From: Ectocarpus siliculosus
Taxonomy: Eukaryota; Sar; Phaeophyceae; Ectocarpales; Ectocarpaceae
Assembly: GCA_000310025.1 (NCBI GenBank)
Contig: FN649732.1
Location: 1,305,855-1,343,828, forward strand
DNA: 37,974 bases
Reading direction: 5' to 3'
Shown: one piece after another, positions 11,201 to 20,532 of the stretch
How the letters are laid out: every line of letters begins with the position of its first letter
How positions within the stretch are numbered: the first letter of the stretch is position 1
Notes under the pieces: generated by a model
Databases searched by the model: none
Seen by the model: the letters and a program-made list of their open reading frames with translations, nothing else
Told to the model about the DNA's origin: nothing
Made by a program: the position numbers and the translations under genes

Positions 11201-14200
11201 GGTCGATGCTAATAATAAAAAAACATACAAGTACACACTCAGGTCAACACACGCCCACTGAGACTGGAGTATTTTCGTTCGGGCCTCGGTTAATCGCGGT
11301 CGATGTTGACCATAAAAACAACACACGCGCGCACCCCAACAGACCGCGTCAAGAGCAACTGTTGGAGCACGGAATCTGCTAGTACTGATGACACCCGCAC
11401 AGCAACCGTCTCTCGGCTGACATCGCAGGGAGCCGACCCTCAAGACAGCAGTCAACGACAAGCAAGGTCCCCCCCCCCCCCCCCCCGAAAAATTTCAACG
11501 GGGTATAAATAAACAGCCCCATTTCCCGCAACAAAAAAAACACCCCACATCCCATTTTGTTCCCCGGAAGGGCCCAACTGTCCCATGGTTCANNNNNNNN
11601 NNNNNNNNNNNNNNNNNNNNNNNNNNNNNNNNNNNNNNNNNNNNNNNNNNNNNNNNNNNNNNNNNNNNNNNNNNNNNNNNNNNNNNNNNNNNNNNNNNNN
11701 NNNNNNNNNNNNNNNNNNNNNNNNNNNNNNNNNNNNNNNNNNNNNNNNNNNNNNNNNNNNNNNNNNNNNNNNNNNNNNNNNNNNNNNNNNNNNNNNNNNN
11801 NNNNNNNNNNNNNNNNNNNNNNNNNNNNNNNNNNNNNNNNNNNNNNNNNNNNNNNNNNNNNNNNNNNNNNNNNNNNNNNNNNNNNNNNNNNNNNNNGGGG
11901 GGGGGGGGGGGGGTGTACTCATAGTCGTGCATGCCGTAGTCGTTAGACCATTGACCTCGCATCCCTACAAAGCCGGGACGGAGCACGCCGGGTTCTCACC
12001 GGACCAGGCTCTCACATCACCAAGCGCGAAGCGCCGTGAGGTATTCGGCGAGTCGCATCAAGGGTGAGCTGCATCCTGCTAAGGGTGTTCGGCATCTTGT
12101 GCTTACTTCCTTGCATACGAATGACAGCTGCGTATGACTTAATTTATTTTCTGGTGCTTTCACTTCCAGAGAAAGTTGTAAGCACTGTGTAACTGCCTCG
12201 AGGATGCTTGACCATTTTAACACAACGTGGTGCGATCATCCCCCTTGCGCGGAGTGAGGCTTCTCGACCCCGCACAACATGATCTACTCGACCACCATTC
12301 ATGGTTACCGCAAAAAAAAAAACAAGAGGTAAAAAAACAAACGGTAACCTGGTTGCCGAGTTCACGAAGTGACTTGGCTTGTTTTACAACGTCGTTGCCA
12401 AGCGACGAAAACCCAATCTTGATGGCAAAACACCGGGGGGGGGCGGCTTGTTCTACAACGTTGCCAAGCGACGAAAACCCACCCCCGATGGCAAAACACC
12501 GGGGGGGGGTGAGGGGGAGACACTGGATGCGAAAGGCGACCCACGCCCACAACACCAGACAAAACAAGATATCGTCTTGATGTCGAAGCGTGAAAAAAAT
12601 GGTCGCCGTATGGAAGATATCGTACGCCTATCTTTATTTTCCATTGAAAATCTTCCGTTACCTTCGGAGAAAAGTCTCCAGTATAAGGGGTGTGAACCTC
12701 ACCACATTGCGGCCTAAAAATTTTATCGCGTCAAACACGCAAAACTACATTCACAAAATAGTGATCGATGGCTTTGTTGCGGGTGCAGCAGGCTTGGACA
12801 ACACACACAATACTCAATTTCCAACAGTTTTTCTTGTTCTTTTTCTTTTTTCTTTTCTTCACCTCCAAGTCGAAGAACGCTGCTTTGATCGAGCTGCCTG
12901 CCCACGTTTCGAACGTCACGCCGACGGTGCGGTACTCGCAGTTGTCCGAGCTGAAAAAGGAAAGGAAAGGAAAGGAAAGGGACGGAAGCAACAGTCAGAC
13001 GGGAGGCAAGAACGGGTGTGACAGACCACACCACAAAAAATAACACAAGATGGCAAGCCAGCTAGAGCAGGGCCACGCCACGAAGCTCATCCATCACCAT
13101 ACTGGTACAAAATTCGTAATCTCAACACAACACAACACCTTGTTGTGTCAGTCTCAACACCTGTCGAAAAGTCTTGCACGCCGCCAGCCTGCACACCACC
13201 CCCTCCGCAGGGTCGTCATCAAAGGCAAGATAGATACACACATCGGAAAACTGTTCGCGATTCAAACACCAAAGGACTCGCCTTGTTTCAAACGACAGAG
13301 GCTCGTCCTCCTTGATGGCGATAAATGCCGACGCGCCAGCGGCATCGACCACGTTCACCAGCTCTGTGCACCTATCTGCCGCCCATGTGCTGCTGGTGCT
13401 ACCGCTGGCATAGTCCCAACTGGCGGTTTCAGCGGCTTCTACGCTCGCTTTTAGCACCTGTTCACGGAGACAGGCGGGCGGGAGTGGGCTGTTGAGAACC
13501 TGCTTTTTGGTTGTCATTTCGAGACCGTTACTATTTGAATGGGGAGCACAGCAGGTGCGGCAGGCTACAACTAGGTAGCATGGATCTATCTTCGGTCGAG
13601 AGTCATGCAGCATAACAGTAACGATGCTCGTACGTGGGTCAACTAGTTCGTGTCATGTGTTGCAGCACTCAAAGACAACGGGGGGGGGCAGCCGAAGGAG
13701 ATTCGACCAAGCTAGAGATGAAGGTCCAAAGCTGATTCGCTAGAAAATGAAATCACTACAACAGTCGTGGATTGTTTACGTGCAGTCCAACAGATACCAT
13801 CTCGGCATTGCACCAACTATGAAAGTCAAGACTCCAAACAATACTCCATTCCAGACGAGACGAGACCATGCACGAGGCACACCGGTCTCTGCTTGCGTTA
13901 TCGCGTGCCTTCTCTTGAACATATTGAGCATAGCGCATACAACGGCAGTTTCCAGAAGACATACATTTCAGCCGAGAGAGAGCCTTCCCACGCGGTAAAC
14001 CAAAATAAAAAAACGCAAATATGAGAGGACGCAGAGACAACCCGCTGACAACTCTCGGAGGGGGGGGAGGACGCGAACAAAATTGTAAAAGTAGGAAAAA
14101 ATAGTATGGGAGAAAAAACCAAGTAAATATTGCAACTCCTACCTCATCTGTGTCGCAGGACTCAGGCACAGATCGCCCGAACCCAACTGTGGCCACCTCC

Positions 14201-16300
14201 GTGTCCATGCCAGCCCCTAGGCATGTCGTCACCACGCTCATCCCCTGGAAGCTCAAATGCGCCAGCGTCAAGCCGCACCCCACAACCTTCACGCCTACTC
14301 GCTGCAAGAACGCCTGTGTGCGTGTTACGAAAACAACAATATCAGGACACAACACGCAGACGCGCACGCAAAGACTTAACGCCGACGGTCAAATTTCATT
14401 GCTTAGCTTAGCGGGTTGAAAGGCAACCTGGCGCGGCCAATGCCCATCAAAGAAGCAAAGAAGCCTCTTTCACACGGAAAAATTACCACACCCACCCAAC
14501 AACCCGCCTAGGAGATGGTATCGTTTTGAAACCGACAACTTGCTGTTGTTGGCTAGGCTGGGTTATGGCGCGGTTTGTAGCGCGGTCATGCGCTACGTTA
14601 ATCGTTGTGCATACAGTACAGAAGTAGCAACTTACCCCATCTGCAAAGACAACGCCCCAGTTAACCAAAACGCTGCTAAAACACAGAAAAATACCGGTAG
14701 CAACATTCGTGCAGCCTAGCCGCAAAAGACCACCAAGCAAGGAGGGTAGGGTGCCGCATTGTTACTACTGGTCCCACGGAAGTCTGGGTTGTGTCAACAC
14801 GCTCGGACTGCTCTTGACAAACAAGCTGGCACTTTCTCGTCCATGTGGCGTATATTTCGAGTTGAGCATAAAAAATGCCACTACTCCACTGGACACGACA
14901 ATGACCTACAACGGCGGGCCGGGGGGGTTGCTCTCTCAGCCTGAAAGCGATTGACGAGCCTCGAATCCCCATCTCGACGAAGCACCACCGCCTTCGCGGC
15001 TTGCACTTCAGAACCCCAATAGTTATTGGAGGGGGTGGGAGCTTGTTGCTAGCTAGCCTCTAGGCTAAACTCAGCCCCGCCTATCTAACACTTATAATAC
15101 GATTAGGAGGAGGGTGCGTGTGTGCCGTTGCAAAACGAGGTAAACTACATACATGCACGTAGGATAAGGGTAAGGACAAGGGAAATAACAACGCCTCACC
15201 TGCGATGAGGAGCAGTCCCGGCCATCACCAAACGCTATCCCCACGTCAAAGGAACCGCCCGACTCGGGCTCCACGCCCCCCACGCTTTCTACACTATCGT
15301 CGTCTGCCAAAACGAAACCGCCGACGACAACACAACAACAGGCAGGACGCGTCGACGGAATGATGAGATGGTGAGCGACAGGTGGATAAACAAAAAAAAA
15401 CAGAGACCAAAGACAAACTTAAATACCATGTGTATCGTGGACAGAAACAAGCCCAACCTCTAAACCCTGCAGTAGCCCTGCACACACTTCACAAAACACA
15501 AAAAATGTGGCGAGGTGAACCTGGACAACAATACTTCATTTCAGTCCTAACGCTATTCCCTATGACAAACTAAACCGTGGTATATATAGCAGTATCGATG
15601 ATGGTGTGGGAAACCAGCTACTCCTACATATACGAGCGGGTGGAAATGCGTCGAGGGGCGGCAAGGACCCGTTCACAATAAGGCTACCCAAATCTCATGG
15701 GCAGCAATGTAGACCCTTTGCCGTAAAACCAAATCCATTAACCCCGCTATTGCCGCTATTGGCATCATCGCAATCACGTCTTCATAAATCAATCAAACAA
15801 CGATAGCTCAACACGCCGTACACTCAGGAGCCGCTCAACACACCTACTTCGAGCTTACCCCGGCCATTCACCATCACCACATCGCTGTTGCACCGCCGGC
15901 TTCCAAGTGGAAACCCCCCGCAACACCGTTCACGTCGTCAATATTCACAACCGATTTCAGGACACAGTGTCTGTCACTTGCATAGTTCAATACCACTGCT
16001 GTCCACGTACTGTTCATATTCAAAACCGATCTCACGGAACCCCTTAACTACTGCTGTGTCTGTCTAGCATACAAACACGTAGCACGTCCTGTGTCTGTCA
16101 CTGCATTACTTCGTACTGTACCAAGACTAGTGACTCACCCATGTAGATTATCTCTATCTCGGCATCTGGATCGCCAGACACCACCGTTGGAAGAAAGTCG
16201 CCGAGCTTGTCGAAGTGCGAATAGTCGTCCGAGATCTCCATAAACAAGGCATGGATGCACCCTTGATCTACCGCCAACTCCACCACAACTCCGCCGTACC
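531..16300 (-). CDS. Giant type I membrane protein with modular ectodomain, hexapeptide stalk and disordered tail (21 exons)
   Basis: Exons in transcript order: 16300-16139, 15303-15200, 14940-14906, 14672-14636, 14313-14143, 13457-13161, 12950-12863, 11059-10949, 10708-9803, 9652-9488, 9150-8540, 8182-8015, 7502-7338, 7053-6865, 6545-6470, 5289-4951, 4577-3830, 3442-3288, 2979-2061, 1749-1460, 989-531. Each has AG and GT borders and an open frame. Reading phase carries correctly through all junctions except 13161 to 12950. Total about 6.2 kb coding, over 2,060 residues. Extracellular modules come first, then the TLAPG stalk, an acidic segment, a hydrophobic helix (exons 8182-8015 and 7502-7338), then a long Ser/Ala/Gly/Gln-rich tail ending at TAG 531-533. 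Exons 14940-14906 and 14672-14636 are the least certain. The order suggests secretion with the stalk outside and the tail in the cytoplasm. I do not recognise a family; receptor or adhesin is inference. The N-terminus lies upstream, probably at 20,532. Confidence 0.75.
1011..1110 (+). repeat. Partial copy of the C-tract-ended dispersed repeat
   Basis: A GGTACTCAT start, CCATGCCGTAGTCGTTGGAC core, CCGGGACGGAGC and CGCCGGCCCAGGCT follow the order seen in the full copy at 11,913. The copy lies in the last intron of the giant gene, only about 20 bases from the final splice acceptor at 990. It is the most diverged copy with a recognisable core. Confidence 0.6.
6470..7053 (-). CDS. Membrane-proximal tail exons 7053-6865 and 6545-6470
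   Basis: Exon 7053-6865 (phase 2 in and out, GTAAGT donor) contains SVHWMSQFGQKNSA, one of the least repetitive parts of the tail and a candidate interaction motif. Exon 6545-6470 is only 76 bases (EYDLQNPLRVPGD to FGDMAM), with a TGTTGCAG acceptor and GTGAGT donor. Its one-base entry and phase-0 exit fit both neighbours exactly. The composition is less biased than later tail exons, so this part may be folded or conserved. Confidence 0.75.
7338..8182 (-). CDS. Transmembrane exons 8182-8015 and 7502-7338
   Basis: Exon 8182-8015 ends with GGLLLLALFGTLCV. Splicing at GTGAGG completes a TGT codon and continues with FCAAGVCFHCLF in exon 7502-7338, making one hydrophobic helix of about 25 residues with five cysteines on its inner half. 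Cysteines so placed are often palmitoylated (general knowledge, not shown here). Before it come CIGTTNCGN and PWENFLTN; after it a charged stretch (KHTVDKEKE), which fits the inside-positive rule and puts the tail in the cytoplasm. An intron inside the helix explains why neither exon alone looks like a membrane protein. Confidence 0.8.
8540..9150 (-). CDS. Acidic juxtamembrane exon
   Basis: The exon has 203 codons plus 2 bases, from a GTTTAG acceptor to a GTATGA donor. It starts VSGVDEETEDEEVYEAAR and contains long Ala/Asp patches (SDKDDDAAATAA) and a Glu/Asp-rich second half. It is probably disordered at its centre with short helices at the ends. It joins the transmembrane exon by a split AGC codon, confirming order. 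Confidence 0.8.
9488..9652 (-). CDS. SPT/APT-rich extracellular linker exon
   Basis: The exon has 55 codons, phase 0 to phase 0, between TCCCAG and GTAAGT. It is built of SPTSSPT and TAAPT repeats followed by a Gly/Val patch. Ser-Pro-Thr repeats are common in secreted stramenopile proteins and usually mark glycosylated linkers. It continues the stalk begun in the previous exon. Confidence 0.8.
9803..10708 (-). CDS. Exon with about 40 TLAPG[A/T] hexapeptide repeats (extracellular stalk)
   Basis: This is a 302-codon exon, phase 0 to phase 0, with a CCCAG acceptor and GTGAGT donor. The first 40 or so codons are ordinary (GCGLTVDSFAG, then DCVVEFTD). From about 10,548 to 9,826 it is an 18-base minisatellite encoding a Thr/Pro/Ala/Gly hexapeptide. 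Two unit types alternate: one ending Ala, one ending Thr; nine or ten Thr-type units form an uninterrupted block. Thr-Pro spacing of this kind suits O-glycosylation and an extended, mucin- or elastin-like stalk. The array has no stop in several frames on either strand, so its long antisense reading frames are by-products. Confidence 0.85.
10949..11059 (-). CDS. Ectodomain exon, second clear acidic module
   Basis: This exon has 37 codons in phase 0 on both sides, between GAACAG and GTGAGC. It contains GYESGSSGFDFAIAFDGDSD, nearly the same as the module in exon 15303-15200. Immediately upstream on the coding strand lies a CA/TG microsatellite (11,073-11,113). The upstream intron contains the assembly gap and a full copy of the dispersed repeat. 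Confidence 0.8.
11593..11896. other. Assembly gap of 304 N
   Basis: A run of undetermined bases is bordered on the right by an unbroken G tract and then the dispersed repeat. It lies in an intron of the giant gene (between exons 12950-12863 and 11059-10949), so no coding sequence need be missing. Open frames running through the Ns are meaningless. Confidence 0.95.
11913..12545 (+). repeat. Full-length copy of the C-tract-ended dispersed repeat
   Basis: The element begins at TGTACTCATAGTCG just after a G tract and runs about 630 bases. It includes a conserved 160-base terminal part, an internal CATTCATGGTTACCGC stretch, and near its far end two tandem copies of a roughly 60-base unit (GCCAAGCGACGAAAACCC followed by GATGGCAAAACACCGG and a G run). 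It matches 23,245-23,868 in reverse orientation over its whole length. No protein-coding capacity is seen, so it is non-autonomous. It sits in an intron of the giant gene. Confidence 0.75.
12863..12950 (-). CDS. Ectodomain exon with CEYRTVGVTFETW motif
   Basis: This 88-base exon follows a textbook acceptor, a long TTTCC tract ending TTTTTCAG, and ends at GTGAAG. The coding frame (SDNCEYR, then GSSIKAAFFDLE) needs one base from the previous exon, but that exon ends in phase 0. It joins perfectly to exon 11059-10949. Either the previous donor lies 40-odd bases further on in the GTTGTG repeats, or a microexon between 12,951 and 13,160 is missing. Confidence 0.65.
13161..14313 (-). CDS. Ectodomain exons 14313-14143 and 13457-13161
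   Basis: Exon 14313-14143 (57 codons) contains VVGCGLTLAHLSF, a phrase echoed as GCGLTVDSFAG at the start of exon 10708-9803. It ends at a GTAGGA donor. Exon 13457-13161 (99 codons) contains GASAFIAIKEDEP and FSDVCIYLAFDDDPAEG with five cysteines, which suits a disulfide-bonded secreted domain. Both begin and end in phase 0. A microsatellite-like ACAAC stretch follows the second donor, where the next junction fails to keep phase. I do not recognise the domain. Confidence 0.75.
14636..14940 (-). CDS. Two very short ectodomain exons (14940-14906 and 14672-14636)
   Basis: These 35- and 37-base exons bridge phase 0 to phase 0 between two firm neighbours. The first encodes AERATPPARRC and ends at a weak donor (GTCATT). 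The second follows TTTTAGCAG, encodes VLVNWGVVFADG and ends at a perfect GTAAGT. Two adjacent acceptors (TAG and CAG, 3 bases apart) precede the second exon and would add or drop one Ser. The second is well supported; the first mainly by phase. Confidence 0.5.
15200..16300 (-). CDS. Ectodomain exons 16300-16139 and 15303-15200: first acidic beta module
   Basis: The first exon (YGGVVVELAV at its start, IEIIYM at its end) joins the second through a split GAC codon. The second carries ESGGSFDVGIAFGDGRD. That phrase recurs as ESGSSGFDFAIAFDGDSD in exon 11059-10949 and more loosely as FSDVCIYLAFDDDPAEG in exon 13457-13161. The second exon is 104 bases with a GTGAGG donor; the first ends at GTGAGT. 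The acceptor of the first is preceded by a long CCTG microsatellite, which seems to serve as the pyrimidine tract. The segment is predicted to be extracellular. The fold is unknown; acidic loops of this sort often bind calcium, but that is only a suggestion. Confidence 0.7.
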
Positions 16301-16316
16301 CTGACACCACGACAGA

Positions 16317-16342
16317 GGCAGGCGGGCAGGCGGGCAGGCGGG

Positions 16343-16387
<45 letters not shown>

Positions 16388-16487
16388 AACGAACAAAAAC
16401 AGAGTTGATCAGGATGTCTTCTGTGACAACCAAGGACGAGACCTTCGTAAGGAAAACGACGGTGGAACGAAGGTACAGCAGGAAGGA

Positions 16488-16519
<32 letters not shown>

Positions 16520-16521
16520 AG
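16317..16521. repeat. Two GGCA microsatellite arrays
   Basis: Arrays at about 16,317-16,385 and 16,487-16,521 share the GGCA unit, with a GGCGGGCA variant at one end. Read on the coding strand they are TGCC/CCTG tracts, and the longer one ends 16 bases before the splice acceptor at 16301. Confidence 0.85.
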
Positions 16522-16752
16522 GGAGTAAGGTCACCCTCGACGGCCACAAATATACTCGTGCATCATATCCTATCGTAGCGAATGCAGAATCAAGCACCAG
16601 CGAGAGGTCCGCCAAAACGAATGCAACTTCAATAATTTATCCAAAATTGGTACAATACTGCTGTATCACAGAACACATCCGGATGTAGAACGGGGCAAAA
16701 CCACGTTCAGGTATGCAGAGGGTAGGCTACACATGAGAGCTCCTGCACTTAC

Positions 16753-16842
16753 AACCTGCGGTGGAGGGCCATAGCAAGTGAACAAGATTTTCCTCATTGT
16801 AATCACACGATCACAAACAATACGGTGAGTGAATGGATCTGC
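16753..16842 (-). CDS. Candidate internal exon of the giant gene
   Basis: A 90-base stretch is open only in one frame (starts ADPFTHRIVC, ends CYGPPPQV). It lies between a GTGCAG acceptor and a strong GTAAGT donor, both in phase 0. Having two cysteines suits an extracellular exon. Its outgoing phase 0 does not match the phase 1 entry of the next firm exon at 16300, so another short exon would have to lie between, or this is chance. Confidence 0.3.
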
Positions 16843-19800
16843 CTGCACGACTCTCCATGTACAACCTTACATTACACTACACGCTTGGGACCAACGAAAA
16901 CGTCCTGACACCGCCGTGACGAGCCCATTTCTAAACACAATTCCTCCTGGTTTGCAAGCGCTACTGTAGCAAGAGATCAACGCCAGAGAGGAATCGGAAT
17001 TGGAAAAAAACTCCTTCCAAGTATACCCGAATGGGGGTCGGGGGCACAGAGGCAACATGCTGCTCACAATCGACCGCCCCTCTTCCACAGCTACCACTCG
17101 ATCTAGGGTTCCCAGATCATGTCTCAATATCGGGGTCTTCATCAAACATGAAAACGACGTGCCGACCACTGCTCCCATCCTCGCAAACTACTTGCATGAA
17201 GTATGTGGGTTGCATGTAGAACCATGTGTGCAGCCTGGAGCCACTATTCCCGTGGATTGACAAGGTCGTACAGTATGATGCAGAGCGATGATTTCGGGGT
17301 TCCTTTGGGAGCGCGAAACGAAACACGCGCTTAAGAGATACCGATATACTTCACGATATCTATCTGCTGTCTGTGCATGTACAAGTCACCTTGGCCCGAC
17401 ACAACTGAGGGGTGAGGAAAGCACGGGGCCCATCGAAACGCAAGACTACTGTGTAGACACAGACCGTGCGCAAGACAAGATGGAAACAAGATGAGGTGCG
17501 GGGAGCAAGTGGGGCTTGCGTGGCTTGCAAAACAAACAAAAATCCGAGTCTTCGAGCGGGGCAATGCCTCGGACGGTACAGAATAGCCTTCACGTCATTG
17601 CATGATGCCTTAAGAAGGAAAACACACACACACCCAAGCATGAAAGTTTCGCATTGCTGAGCCCGGCGCTGTCGCCCTCAAAAACCCAATGAACAGCCAT
17701 GTAGGCTATGTATGCATATGCAATACAAGAGCAACAAGAGTTTGTGGACGAAGAGGCTTCCTGCTGACCACTAGTGTTTGTGTGGTGGTACTTCTATTCT
17801 TGTTGTGGATACCTCTGCCCGGCCAACCTGAACGCATTTTCGTGTCGACCTAGGGATCGATCACATTATTTGCACACAACTCCTGCAGCCGCGGTGTATA
17901 TCGGATCGATGTACGTACCTATCTCACCCCACAGGAGACCACGTCCAAACAATGAAGTTTTAATGGCCCCGTCCCGAGAGCACCTGTGTATCTACAGCAG
18001 CGGTGCCATTGAGCTGCAAACACCAGTGTGCTTGGCTAAATACGCGCACACCTCAAGGGCAACTTCAACAGCAGTGTGGCTCTGTCTCCGCGCGTGCGTT
18101 GTGCGTATTCGTGGCGCACCCAGACCACCATACCAACAATGAATCGATTGTAGACCATGAATTCAAGGAATACCGTGCCTCAACGGGCAAGGCAGTCTAG
18201 CAGGGGGTGGATCAACCTCTCATGCCGAGTCTTGACCATATACGCCTAACAGACACTGCTGTTGTGCACACGAAGGATTGCGGGAAACTGGAGCAAAATC
18301 AGGGCTATGTCATCCCGCACGTGTGTCGTGTCGATGCTCTGCTATCTCGGAGACGAAGACACTTTATAATAAATACATGGTAGAACTACTACTACTACTG
18401 CTGTAGACAGTTAAAAGGGTTGCAGGCATTGCTCCCATGTTTCCAATAAGTTAGTTGGAGAGGGTTGTAGTTGTACTACTGTACATGTGATCAGTAGGCC
18501 CCTACGAACTACTAGTAGCAACGAACCATCCATCTCTCGGATACATCGGACCATCTTCGGCCTCTTCTATGTACGATGTGGGCGCATGATAATGAGAAGG
18601 AAAATCGACGGCGGGGAGGCTTAGACTACCCTGGGAGCGACGGAATGTTGCCAAAATAAACACACGGCAATAACTACACCTGTGGAGTCGGATGTGCTGC
18701 TCTATGCTCTGCACCCCTTGAGTGCCGGCCAACAGCCTCATGTCCGTACACAGGTGCGCCCAACAAAAAATGGAACGGGCAACGGCTCCCCCTGCTCAAC
18801 AACAGGCAAAAACTCCACAGAGTTGACAAAACAATTGTACATGTGTAGGTTTATAAACAAGCAGGTCGTGCGCAGACTTTGGGCTAAAGCAAAGCACACA
18901 CTCCGAGGAGGAGAGTATAGATTCGGCACCCAGCGAGTGCCTTCTTCTTTCAACCCTTGCACTGCGTGAGGCAGAAACACATCTGTGGGTAGTGATGTCC
19001 TCGCGCTGCAACGCTTGGCAAAGGACATCTTGCAACACAAGCACCAGCAGGAGTCATAATACAATCCCACAAACAAACGTGAAAGGAGAGATATCAACCA
19101 TTCCGCGTTCTGCGTTCCCCTGATAAAATGAGAATTGAACGTTTGTTTCCCGCGCCGCCACCTGCAACTGGGATTTGAGTTGAACTGCCCAGCGTTGGTA
19201 CATACATACCCCGACCCATTTGCTGCTTTGAGACTTGTTGATAAGCAAACGGCGACATAACTATTTAATCGAAAAGACAACGGCAAGTGCGGTAATAGCC
19301 GACGGCCAGTTTACACAAGAGCGGCAAAACACGAAAAACTGAAACCACGCATGATGATGTGATACAATTCTACACACGATAACAGATGCAGCATGCAGAC
19401 ACAAGCACAAGAAGGCTTTGCTCTTGAAATTGGGCAAAAATTGCGAAGCTCGGCAAGCCAACAACAAAGAGCTTGGCATGGCAGGAGAACAGCTAGAACG
19501 TATGAATAGACCTCTCGGCCTTCTATGGACACGCTCTGTTGGTTTGCAAATGGCGCGGTAGAAAGAGTTCGTGCCACCAAGCAACCGGCGGAGAATGCTG
19601 TCAAGAGTCAATCCTCTCTGCTGCGAAAATCAAAAATAATCACCACAGATCAAACAACCTCCAGTTCTTTTCTGCACCGCCGTGCATTATTCAGGACAGC
19701 AGGTGTTCAAAAAAACGGCGTCCCACACTAGGGTAGGCGAGGGGCGGCGGGAAGAAAGGGCCTTTTCTTGGCGTGGCGTTGCATCGCACGCTCCACGAGA

Positions 19801-20370
19801 GATTTTGGTCGGAGGGCGCGTGAGCAAGCAAGCAGAGCACCCTGGGGGTATGTGTGGGTGTTCCTCCGTTGCTACGTTTAGAATTTTCCAATCCCCCAGA
19901 GAGCCAGAGAGCAGTGGGTACAAGAACGGGAGGGCCGCTTGGCCCGCCTCCCGCTGAACTAGGCACGACCGGCCAATTAAAATCCGGTTGAAGGTTAGCT
20001 GCAAGCACCGAGAGGAGGACGTTGAACGTTTTTAGCGCCGTTCCTTGCTCTGCTTGCGGCCGTAGATATGTTTTGCAAGGGTTGTTATCAGGCATGTGTG
20101 CGGTTGCTTGCTGATATGTAGGGTCACAACTGAAAAATAAATGTTGAGAGAGTCAAGACTCCAAACAACACAACGCCCCAAGCAAGCCCGGCCGCGGGTG
20201 CAACTGGCCGGTCATCTCTACAAAAGGGTGGAACGACGCGCTTCTTGGTAAGGCGCTCGAAGCCAATCAATGGCTGCACCAGGGCCTCTCCTCTCTTCGG
20301 CTCTACCTTTGCCTCTCTCACCTTCCGGACACGCGCTGTCCGCCGGCGGCACATCAAAGGTATGCCTCAC

Positions 20371-20532
20371 ATCGACCGGGACTGCGAAGCTCCCGTCTCC
20401 CTGCTCCGTGATCCTTTCGTATTCACACCCGGCCCCGCTCGCACCGACCCAACCCAGGGCGGCCACCACCAAGAAAAACAACGGACCACGAGCGGACCAC
20501 GCCTGCCGCCGTCGCAATCGCCGTCGTCTCAT
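20371..20532 (-). CDS. Signal-peptide exon, probable first exon of the giant membrane protein
   Basis: From the ATG at 20530-20532 this gives 54 residues. An Arg-rich start (MRRRRLRRRQ) is followed by a hydrophobic core around LFFLVVAALGWVGASGA and then a Cys, a classic secretory signal with cleavage near residue 33-35. The exon closes at a GTGAGG donor in phase 0. Two in-frame upstream ATGs (20599-20601 and 20674-20676) would add 23 or 48 low-complexity residues; I chose the third because it places the signal at the N-terminus. A signal peptide is what the downstream membrane protein needs, and nothing else nearby could use it. The exons joining it to 16,300 were not resolved, so the link is inferred. 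Confidence 0.5.

Larger units (their letters stand above)
16301..20370 (-). other. Unresolved 5' intronic region of the giant gene; further exons likely
   Basis: About 4 kb separates the signal-peptide exon (ends in phase 0) from the next firm exon at 16300 (needs phase 1), so at least one exon is missing from my model. Candidates: 16842-16753, 30 codons between CAG and GTAAGT borders; an open stretch starting at 19998 after a good TGCTTGCAG acceptor, without a convincing donor; and 17178-17080, whose borders are weak. None joins cleanly in phase. The rest is repeat-poor, AT-richer sequence with GGCA microsatellites at its left end. I see no plus-strand gene here. Confidence 0.4.

Noticed and set aside
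11495-12067. Open frames running through the assembly gap
   Set aside because: They are made of undetermined bases and say nothing about coding.
18738-19286. Minus-strand open frame of about 180 codons
   Set aside because: It has no protein-like pattern and no phase-compatible splice borders, with Cys/Ser-rich content typical of random frames. Treated as intron.
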